A stretch of 64,000 bases of DNA from Leifsonia sp. Root227 (GTDB lineage Bacteria; Actinomycetota; Actinomycetes; Actinomycetales; Microbacteriaceae), in assembly GCF_001428745.1 (NCBI RefSeq), contig NZ_LMIO01000003.1:912812-976811 (forward strand), read 5' to 3'. Positions 36,899 through 43,599 of this stretch are shown one piece after another. Position 1 is the stretch's first letter. Each line of letters opens with the position of its first letter. The notes under the pieces were generated by a model. That model ran no database searches and was not told the origin of the DNA. It worked only from the letters and a program-made list of their open reading frames with translations. The translations under genes and the position numbers were made by a program.

Positions 36899-38173
36899 GT
36901 GCGCTACAGGCTAGCGGTCGTCGCCGGTCGTCTCGCCCGCTGGCTGCTGCGCCTGCGCGGCGGCGGCTCTGCCGTGCCGGGACGGGTCGCCCTCGCGATC
37001 GCGCCGAAGTTCCTCGAACGCGCCGTCGCCGAGCTTCCGCTCGGCGTCGTGTTCGTCTCCGGATCGAACGGCAAGTCGACCACGACGAACATGCTCACCG
37101 GCATCCTGCGCGAGCACGGGCTGACCGTGTTCACCAATCCGTCCGGCGGGAACCTGCCGCAGGGCATCGCGTCCGCGCTGCTCGCGACGGTTCCGCTCGA
37201 CGGGCGCGTGCGCGCGGACGTCGGCGTGATCGAGGTGGACGAGGCGTACGGCGTCGACCTGGCGACCATCCTCAAGCCGCGCGGCTCTCTGCTGCTCAAC
37301 GTGCAGATCGACCAGCTCAACCGGTTCTTCGAGCCGACCAGGGTGGTCGGGATGCTGCGGTCGATCGGCGCGTCCTCCTCCGAGTTCGTCGTGGTCAACG
37401 CTGACGACGACAGTCTCGCCCGCGTCGGAGCAGAACTGCTCGCCGAGGGGCGTGACGTCTCGACCTTCGCGGTGGCGCCGTCGATCATCGATGCCTCCCC
37501 GAACGGCCTGGCCAACGTCAAGGACGTCTCCGGAGTCCCTGCCGGTGCGCTTCCCGTACCCGCGGTGTTCGTCAGCGAGCTGGACGCGCGCAGCGCCCGT
37601 CTCGCGTTCGGCGGCGAGAACGTGCAGGTCGCGCTTCCCGCCCGCGGGCTGCACTACGCGGTGGATGCGGCGGGGGCGACGGCGATGGCCCGTCGCGTGC
37701 TCGGAGAGCGGTTCCGCCCGGAGGCGGTGGTCGCCGCGATGGCGTCGCTGCGCACCGTGTACGGACGTGGCGAGACCCTGCGGGTCGGCGACGAGGACAT
37801 CGAGATCATCATGATGAAGAACCCGCCGAGCCTGCAGCTCAACCTCGACTACCTGAGCGCGCCGCCCGAGCAGGTCTTCGTGGCCGTCGACGAGGGGACG
37901 CCGGACCCGTCCTGGATCTACGACATCGACCTCTCCTCGATCGAGCACGTGGATGTGGTGTCCGGCACCAAGGCGTGGCAGTTCGCCACGCGCTTCGCGT
38001 ACGCGGGCATCCCGGTCGACCAGGTGGTGCCGGAGCTGAAGCCGGCGCTCACCGCGTTCCTCGCGCTCCCCAAACCCGCGACGGGCACCAAGACCATGAT
38101 CGTCAACTACGAGCAGATGATGCTGATCCGCAAGCAGCTCGGGTTCCTCGACCTGGAGGGCGGCGAACGATGA
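36899..38173 (+). CDS. murT: MurT-like Mur ligase, without the Cys4 zinc site
   Basis: 424 residues in the Mur-ligase/DUF1727 family. ATP-binding GSNGKSTTT (55-63), GVIEVDEAYG, LLNVQIDQLNRF and the C-terminal DPSWIYDIDLSSIEHVDVVSG (Asp336) fit MurT, which with GatD amidates D-Glu2 of lipid II in staphylococci. The protein contains no cysteine at all, so the four-Cys zinc ribbon of MurT is missing. It starts with GTG nine bases after sigA and overlaps the gatD-like gene by four bases (ATGA). Family membership is firm; normal amidating activity is doubtful. Confidence 0.85.
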   Translation: MRYRLAVVAGRLARWLLRLRGGGSAVPGRVALAIAPKFLERAVAELPLGVVFVSGSNGKSTTTNMLTGILREHGLTVFTNPSGGNLPQGIASALLATVPLDGRVRADVGVIEVDEAYGVDLATILKPRGSLLLNVQIDQLNRFFEPTRVVGMLRSIGASSSEFVVVNADDDSLARVGAELLAEGRDVSTFAVAPSIIDASPNGLANVKDVSGVPAGALPVPAVFVSELDARSARLAFGGENVQVALPARGLHYAVDAAGATAMARRVLGERFRPEAVVAAMASLRTVYGRGETLRVGDEDIEIIMMKNPPSLQLNLDYLSAPPEQVFVAVDEGTPDPSWIYDIDLSSIEHVDVVSGTKAWQFATRFAYAGIPVDQVVPELKPALTAFLALPKPATGTKTMIVNYEQMMLIRKQLGFLDLEGGER

Positions 38174-38886
38174 GCGTGCTGCGCATCCTGCACCTGTACC
38201 CCGGCGAGCTCGGGATCAACGGCGACGCCGGGAATGTGACCGCACTGGTCGAGCGCGCCGGATGGCGCGGAATCGAGACCGAGGTCGTGCGGCACCAGGT
38301 CGGAGCCGTGCTTCCCGACGCGGCGGACATCGTGCACATCGGCAGCGGTCCGCTGTCGTCGCAGCGCGCCGTGCTGGAGGACGTGCAGCGCATCGCGCCT
38401 GCTCTGCGTGCGTGGCGGGATGGCGGCATCCCGATCCTGGCGATCGCCGGCGGCTGGCAGCTCCTCGGCAGCGAACTGGTCACGGCGGACGGCGAACGCC
38501 TCGCCGGCGCAGGTGTCTTCCCGACGCGCGCGCAGCTCGGAGCGGTCCGGCACGTCGGCGAGATCGTCGTGCGCACGGCACAGGGCACGGTCGCCGGATT
38601 CGAGAACCACTCTGCGGTGACCACGCTGGAGGGCGCGGAGCCGTTCGGCCAGATCGTCAGCGGAACGGGCAACGACGGCGGCCAGACCGAGGGCGTCGTG
38701 CTGGCCGCATCCATCGGCACGCACCTGCACGGTCCGTTGCTGCCCATGAACCCGTCGCTCGCCGACCGGCTGCTCGCCACCGCGCTGCGCGGGGAGGTCC
38801 CTCCGGTGCCGCAGACCGAGAGCGTCGACCGCTACGCGGCCAACGCGCGCCGCGCGATCGCCGAGCGTCTCGGCGTCAAGCTCTAG
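38170..38886 (+). CDS. gatD: GatD-like glutamine amidotransferase lacking the nucleophile Cys
   Basis: 238 residues, class I glutamine amidotransferase fold of the GatD/CobB type: LHLYPGELGINGDAGNVTAL at the N-terminus, VHIGSGPLSSQRAV, AIAGGWQLLG, VGFENHSAVT and THLHGPLLPMNP. The active Cys that precedes GGxQxLG in GatD is Ala93 here (codon GCC, 38446-38448), two base changes from Cys, so glutamine hydrolysis should not occur. The His of HLHGP remains. It is coupled to the murT-like gene. Confidence 0.85.
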   Translation: MSVLRILHLYPGELGINGDAGNVTALVERAGWRGIETEVVRHQVGAVLPDAADIVHIGSGPLSSQRAVLEDVQRIAPALRAWRDGGIPILAIAGGWQLLGSELVTADGERLAGAGVFPTRAQLGAVRHVGEIVVRTAQGTVAGFENHSAVTTLEGAEPFGQIVSGTGNDGGQTEGVVLAASIGTHLHGPLLPMNPSLADRLLATALRGEVPPVPQTESVDRYAANARRAIAERLGVKL

Positions 38887-38930
38887 CCCGCGCATCCTCA
38901 CCAGCGCCCAGCTGCGTTCGCGCGTGCCAG

Positions 38931-39116
38931 TCCGTTCGGACGGAGTTCTGCGGCATCCCCGCGCGTATCTCCGTTCGGACGGAGATGTGGACGGCGTGTC
39001 GGCCAAGTGCTCCTGTTTTGCGTAACGCAGGAGATCCGGCGCGACGCGCGGTCGGGTTCTCCGTTCGGACGGAGTTCTGCCTCGTTTGCGACGGGTTCTC
39101 CGTCGGGAAGGAGAAT
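38931..39116. repeat. Cluster of short hairpin repeats (CTCCGT-TCGG-ACGGAG)
   Basis: CCGTTCGGACGG occurs at 38932-38943, 38971-38982 and 39061-39072, with a degenerate fourth copy TTCTCCGTCGGGAAGGAGAA at 39097-39116. Copies 1 and 3 share 21 bases. Copies 1-2 and 3-4 are each about 39 bases apart. An unrelated dyad, CTCCTG...CAGGAG, lies at 39010-39033. The cluster fills the 258 bases between the convergent gatD-like and alr genes; I see no gene here. Confidence 0.75.
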
Positions 39117-39144
39117 ACGGATGGGGTGCGCAGGCGTGCGCGCG

Positions 39145-40221
39145 TCAGCCGACGTAGACGCGGGGGACGCGCGCAGCGACGCCGGTGAGCATTTCGTCGG
39201 CGATGGTCTCCGCCCAGTCCGCCCACTTCTCGGCGATGACCTCGCCGTTCACTCCCGGGCCGAACAGGATGGCCGTGTCTCCGACGTCCACGCGGCTCGC
39301 GCCGACGTCGACGAGCATCGAGTCCGCGTCGACCGCGAGCACCTGGCACGGCAGGCCGCCGATGGCGACGTGCGCCTTGGCGATGCCGAGGGTCGGCACA
39401 CCGTCCGCGTAGCCGATGCCGATGCGCGCGTGCGTCGTGCCGCCGACGTGGATGTGGGTGACCGGCGCTTCAAGGCGCATCGCCGGGACGAGCCCCAGGT
39501 CGGCTCCCGTGCTGTCGTCGAAGGGGGAGACGCCGTAGGCGGCGATGCCGACGCGCACCAGGTCGAAGCGCGCCTCCGGCATCCGGATTCCGGCCGAGCT
39601 GGCCGCGAGGTGCAGGATCTCGAACGTCGCACCGTGCTCCTCGGCGACGGTGACCGCCTCCCGGAACTGGGCGAGCGCGGCCTCGTCGTCCTCGATCGAG
39701 GCGTCGGCGAGATGCGACCAGGCAGCCCGGATGCGCACGATGCCCTGCTTTTGCAGAGCGACAGCCGCATCCACCAGGCCTGGCCAGTCCTCGCGGGTGG
39801 CGCCGTTGCGGCTGAGCCCGGTGTCGACCTTGAGGTGAACGACGGCCGGGCGGTCGGCTCCCGCTGCCGCGATGGCGTCGAGCTGCCAGCGCGCGGAGAT
39901 GCCGAGCTCGATGTCAGCCTCGATGCCGGCGCGCCAGTCGGTGTCCTGGCCGTGCAGCCAGGCGAGCAGCGGAACGGTGACCCCGGCGTGACGCAGCACG
40001 AGACCGGCGGGGATCTCGAGCACCGCGAGCGACGCAGCACCGGAGGCGATGCCCGCCTCGGCGACCGGCAGCAGGCCGTGACCGTACGCATCCGCTTTGA
40101 CGGCGAGCATGAACTCGGAGGGCGCGATCAGCGCGGCCAGGCGGGAGACGTTGTGGCGGAGAGCGGCGAGGTCGATGACCGCGCGCGGCAGCGGTTCCGC
40201 GATGGCGTCGACGATGGTCAT
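39145..40221 (-). CDS. alr: Alanine racemase (divergent)
   Basis: 358 residues, fold-III PLP racemase. PLP Lys42 is in AVKADAYGHG, followed by LKVDTGLSRNG (131-140), SHLADAS (169-175), DLVRVGIAAYG and the catalytic Tyr271 in IGYADG. The usual C-terminal MDQ is replaced by ADS in VDADSMLVDV. It should make D-amino acids for the wall; the substituted substrate pocket leaves room for a substrate other than alanine. It overlaps the upstream short paralogue (ATGA, 40218-40221) and so is co-translated with it. Confidence 0.88.
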   Translation of the reverse strand: MTIVDAIAEPLPRAVIDLAALRHNVSRLAALIAPSEFMLAVKADAYGHGLLPVAEAGIASGAASLAVLEIPAGLVLRHAGVTVPLLAWLHGQDTDWRAGIEADIELGISARWQLDAIAAAGADRPAVVHLKVDTGLSRNGATREDWPGLVDAAVALQKQGIVRIRAAWSHLADASIEDDEAALAQFREAVTVAEEHGATFEILHLAASSAGIRMPEARFDLVRVGIAAYGVSPFDDSTGADLGLVPAMRLEAPVTHIHVGGTTHARIGIGYADGVPTLGIAKAHVAIGGLPCQVLAVDADSMLVDVGASRVDVGDTAILFGPGVNGEVIAEKWADWAETIADEMLTGVAARVPRVYVG

Positions 40222-40943
40222 GCGCTGTAGACCCTCTCGATGCGTCGGCCGAGCCGCGAGGTGATGACGGGGGCGGCGATGCCGATGGCGTCCGCCCAGT
40301 CGAGCGCGGTCGGCTCGCCGAGCGCGGCGTCGCCGAAGAGCACGGCAGGATCGCCAGGGCTGGCGTTGCGGCCGTCGAGGTCGACCACGAACTGGTCCAT
40401 CGCGATGCGGCCCGTCACCCGGCCGGTGTACTCGCCGATGCGGACGGGCGCCTTGTTGGTGGCGACGCGCGGGATTCCGTCGGCGAAGCCGAGGGCGACA
40501 AGCGCGAGCGTCGTCTCGTGCGGGGTCCGATAGGTGTAGCCGTATGAGACGCCGCTGTCGGCGGCCACGCGCTTAACTGCGATGATCTCGCCGACCAATC
40601 GCATGGCGGTGGCCGATGGATGCGCGCCCGCCGTCAGACCGAACAGCTCGGGGCCGAGCACGGTCGCGCCGGGCGCGGCACCCCGCGCATTCTGGTCGGC
40701 GACGCGCGCCCCGGTGAGCCCGGCGTCTGCCAGAGCGGCCGCGTCTTCGAGCCGGGAGACGAGAAAACCGCCGACCCCCGCATCCGACAGCGCACGTGCC
40801 ACGGGGATGAGCCCGTGGCCGTACGCGTCGGCGCGAAGGTCGGCGGTGAGGTCGGTGGGTGACCCGGCTGTTGCAACGTTGGCCAGGATGGAGTCGAGGT
40901 CGATGTGGGCGCGCCTTCGCACGCCGGTCGGCCGTCCACTCAT
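40218..40943 (-). CDS. Short alanine-racemase paralogue, PLP-Lys lost
   Basis: 241 residues against about 360 for Alr. The N-terminus aligns with Alr through RRAHIDLDSILANV and DLRADAYGHGL, but the PLP lysine is Arg37. The middle of the barrel, about 110 residues, is absent; the frame continues cleanly into the C-terminal domain with LGFADG (Phe153 where Tyr is catalytic), GRIAMDQFVVDL (intact MDQ) and RVYSA. No frameshift or stop is visible, so this is a maintained short form, not decay in progress. It could act only as a partner subunit or regulator of the overlapping alr product. Confidence 0.8.
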   Translation of the reverse strand: MSGRPTGVRRRAHIDLDSILANVATAGSPTDLTADLRADAYGHGLIPVARALSDAGVGGFLVSRLEDAAALADAGLTGARVADQNARGAAPGATVLGPELFGLTAGAHPSATAMRLVGEIIAVKRVAADSGVSYGYTYRTPHETTLALVALGFADGIPRVATNKAPVRIGEYTGRVTGRIAMDQFVVDLDGRNASPGDPAVLFGDAALGEPTALDWADAIGIAAPVITSRLGRRIERVYSA

Positions 40944-40974
40944 CGTCTGGGTCGCTGCAGCGTCGCCGGACGCG

Positions 40975-41211
40975 TTACGCGCGCTGCTCTTCGAAGAGAC
41001 GTGCCGTCTCGTCGTGCCAGCTGTGCGCGATCTGCGAGAGCTTCTCCTGGTGCTTCTTGCCGTGGTGGGCGCAGAACAGGAGCTCGCCGTTATTCACGAC
41101 GACGCGGATGTATGCCTGGGCTCCGCAGCTGTCGCAACGGTCGGCCGCCGTCAGTTGCGGCCCCGATGCGAGCTCGTCAACCGCACCGTTCTCCGTGGTG
41201 ATCGTCGACAT
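40975..41211 (-). CDS. DUF7455-type small zinc-binding protein
   Basis: 78 residues with CDSCGAQAYIRVVV and LLFCAHHGKKH, a likely CxxC...CxHH metal site, typical of the short actinobacterial protein found near sigA/parE. Function unknown. The ATG has AAGGAG upstream, so it is a leadered gene. Confidence 0.85.
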   Translation of the reverse strand: MSTITTENGAVDELASGPQLTAADRCDSCGAQAYIRVVVNNGELLFCAHHGKKHQEKLSQIAHSWHDETARLFEEQRA

Positions 41212-41362
41212 GTGATGCTCCTTTCAGATCGCAACCGTGAACTCGGTATCTCTATAGAACCACGTTCCGCGGGCAACACTGCGCGATTTGCCCGCTATTT
41301 CGCTGAACGCGTAGCACACACTCAGCCGGGTGTCGGTGGCGGGCCGTGCATGCGGGAGTACG

Positions 41363-41368
41363 TAGGCT
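41363..41368 (+). promoter_or_regulatory. Possible -10 box of parE
   Basis: TAGGCT with a predicted start near 41375. The leader of about 50 bases contains AAGGAG six bases before the GTG at 41424. Confidence 0.35.
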
Positions 41369-41423
41369 GGAAGTTGTGTGACGCCGGCACCCATCCGGCG
41401 CATCGGAATCGCAAGGAGCGCTC

Positions 41424-43508
41424 GTGGCGAGCTCGGACTATTCGGCCAGACACCTCTCGGTCCTCGAGGGGCTGGAGGCGGTGCGCAAGCGCCCAGGCAT
41501 GTACATCGGCTCGACCGATTCGCGCGGTCTCATGCACTGCCTGTGGGAGATCATCGACAACTCCGTCGACGAGGCGCTGGCCGGTCACGGCACGAGCATC
41601 GACGTCATCCTGCACAGCGACGACAGCGTCGAGGTGCGCGACAAGGCGCGCGGCATTCCCGTCGACATCGAACCGAAGACAGGGCTGTCCGGCGTCGAGG
41701 TCGTCTTCACCAAGCTGCACGCAGGCGGCAAGTTCGGCAGCGGCTCGTATGCGGCGTCCGGCGGCCTGCACGGCGTGGGCGCTTCGGTGGTCAACGCGCT
41801 GTCGGAGCGACTCGACGTCGAGGTCGACCGCGACGGCAAGGTCTGGGCGATGTCGTTCCACCGCGGAGAGCCGGGCATCTTCGACGACGGGAAGAACGAG
41901 CCGAGCCCCGATGCGCCGTTCACGCCGTTCGTGAAGAACAGCGAACTCCGGGTGGTCGGCAAGGCGGCCAAGGGCGTGACGGGGACGCGCATCCGGTACT
42001 GGGCGGATCGGCAGATCTTCACGAAGGGCGCGAACTTCCAGGGGGAGGACCTGATCGGCCGCGCGCGGCAGACCGCGTTCCTCGTGCCTGGCCTCTCGAT
42101 CAGCATCGACGACAAGCGCAGCGATGAGGGGGAGAAGACCACCTTCGAGTACCAGGGTGGCATCTCCGAGTTCGTCGACTTCCTCGCGCCGGACAGCCCG
42201 ATCACCGACACCTGGCGCCTGACGGGCAACGGCACCTTCACCGAGACGGTCCCCGTGCTCTCCGACAGCGGGGCGATGCTGCCGACCGAGCTCACGCGCG
42301 ACTGCCAGGTCGACATCGCACTGCGCTGGGGCACCGGCTACGACACGGTGATGCGCAGCTTCGTCAACATCATCGCCACTCCGAAGGGCGGCAGCCACCA
42401 GACCGGCTTCGACCAGGGGATGCTCAAGTTCCTCCGTGCGCAGGTCGAGCAGAACGCGCGGAGGCTCAAGGTCGGCAACGACAAGCTGGACAAGGACGAC
42501 GTGATGGCCGGGCTCACCGCCGTGCTCACGGTGCGTCTCCCCGAGCCGCAGTTCGAGGGGCAGACAAAGGAGATCCTCGGCACCCCCGCCGTGCGCGCGA
42601 TCGTCGCGCAGGTGGTTCAGAAGGCGATGGCGGAGCGGTTCGGCTCGTCCAAGCGCGACGACAAGGCGCAGTCCGCACTGCTGCTCGACAAGGTGGTCGC
42701 CGAGATGAAGTCCCGCATCTCCGCACGCGCCCACAAGGAGACGCAGCGACGCAAGAACGCGCTGGAGACCTCATCCCTACCGGCGAAGCTGGTGGACTGC
42801 CGGTCGAGCGACGTGGCCAACAGCGAGCTGTTCATCGTGGAGGGCGACTCTGCGCTCGGCACGGCGCGGCGCGCACGCGACAGCGAGTACCAGGCGCTGC
42901 TGCCGATCCGGGGCAAGATCCTCAACGTGCAGAAGGCGTCGGTCTCCGACATGCTCTCCAACGCGGAGTGCGCGGCGATCATCCAGGTGATCGGGGCCGG
43001 CTCGGGCCGCAGCTTCGACCTGGCGACGGCCCGCTACGGCAAGGTCATCATCATGTCCGACGCGGATGTGGACGGTGCGCACATCCGGACCCTGCTCCTG
43101 ACACTGTTCTTCCGCTACATGCGGCCGATGATCGAGGAGGGGCGGGTGTTCGCCGCGGTTCCTCCGCTCCACCGCGTGATCGTGGTGAACCCTGGCTCGA
43201 AGCCGAACGAGACCATCTACACGTACTCGGAGGCCGAACTGCAGGCGGTGCTCGCCGATCTCAAGAAGCGCAACAAGCGCTACCAGGAGCCGATCCAGCG
43301 CTACAAGGGTCTCGGCGAGATGGATGCGGACCAGCTCGCGACCACGACGATGGACCGCCACCACCGCACCCTGCGCCGCGTGCGCGTCCCCGACGCCGAG
43401 CAGGCGTCGCGCGTCTTCGAGCTCCTGATGGGCAACGACGTCGCTCCGCGCAAGGAGTTCATCATCGCAGGAGCAGACGACCTCTCCCGGGCCCGCATCG
43501 ACGCCTGA
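41424..43508 (+). CDS. parE: DNA topoisomerase IV / gyrase subunit B
   Basis: 694-residue type IIA topoisomerase B subunit. The ATPase domain has EAVRKRPGMYIGST, EIIDNSVDEALAG and GGLHGVGASVVNALS; the TOPRIM domain has LFIVEGDSA, LPIRGKILNV and IIMSDADVDGAHI; the end has RYKGLGEMDADQL. It starts with GTG. Paired with the convergent A subunit gene at 43600, which suggests a decatenase rather than the replication-linked gyrase, although B subunits of the two are hard to tell apart. Confidence 0.93.
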   Translation: MASSDYSARHLSVLEGLEAVRKRPGMYIGSTDSRGLMHCLWEIIDNSVDEALAGHGTSIDVILHSDDSVEVRDKARGIPVDIEPKTGLSGVEVVFTKLHAGGKFGSGSYAASGGLHGVGASVVNALSERLDVEVDRDGKVWAMSFHRGEPGIFDDGKNEPSPDAPFTPFVKNSELRVVGKAAKGVTGTRIRYWADRQIFTKGANFQGEDLIGRARQTAFLVPGLSISIDDKRSDEGEKTTFEYQGGISEFVDFLAPDSPITDTWRLTGNGTFTETVPVLSDSGAMLPTELTRDCQVDIALRWGTGYDTVMRSFVNIIATPKGGSHQTGFDQGMLKFLRAQVEQNARRLKVGNDKLDKDDVMAGLTAVLTVRLPEPQFEGQTKEILGTPAVRAIVAQVVQKAMAERFGSSKRDDKAQSALLLDKVVAEMKSRISARAHKETQRRKNALETSSLPAKLVDCRSSDVANSELFIVEGDSALGTARRARDSEYQALLPIRGKILNVQKASVSDMLSNAECAAIIQVIGAGSGRSFDLATARYGKVIIMSDADVDGAHIRTLLLTLFFRYMRPMIEEGRVFAAVPPLHRVIVVNPGSKPNETIYTYSEAELQAVLADLKKRNKRYQEPIQRYKGLGEMDADQLATTTMDRHHRTLRRVRVPDAEQASRVFELLMGNDVAPRKEFIIAGADDLSRARIDA

Positions 43509-43523
43509 CCCGCGCTCCCCGAA

Positions 43524-43586
43524 AATCGAGCCGGGACTTATGCACGCGACACGCCGTGTCGGACGTGCACAAGTCCCGGCTCGATT
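43524..43586. terminator. Long inverted repeat between parE and parC (hairpin family, copy 3)
   Basis: Arms 43524-43546 and 43564-43586 pair over 23 positions with one mismatch; inside, CGACAC-GCC-GTGTCG adds six pairs. The left side is homologous to copy 2 at 23830, with five arm changes compensated on the other side. It lies 16 and 14 bases from the convergent stops. Confidence 0.7.
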
Positions 43587-43599
43587 GCTTGGGGCGGGG

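Noticed and set aside
38931..39116. Possible CRISPR or coding ORF (repeated Ser-Val-Arg-Thr-Glu)
   Set aside because: Spacing is irregular and the repeats are hairpins; reading frames on both strands give the same motif because of the symmetry, so the long ORFs here are artefacts.
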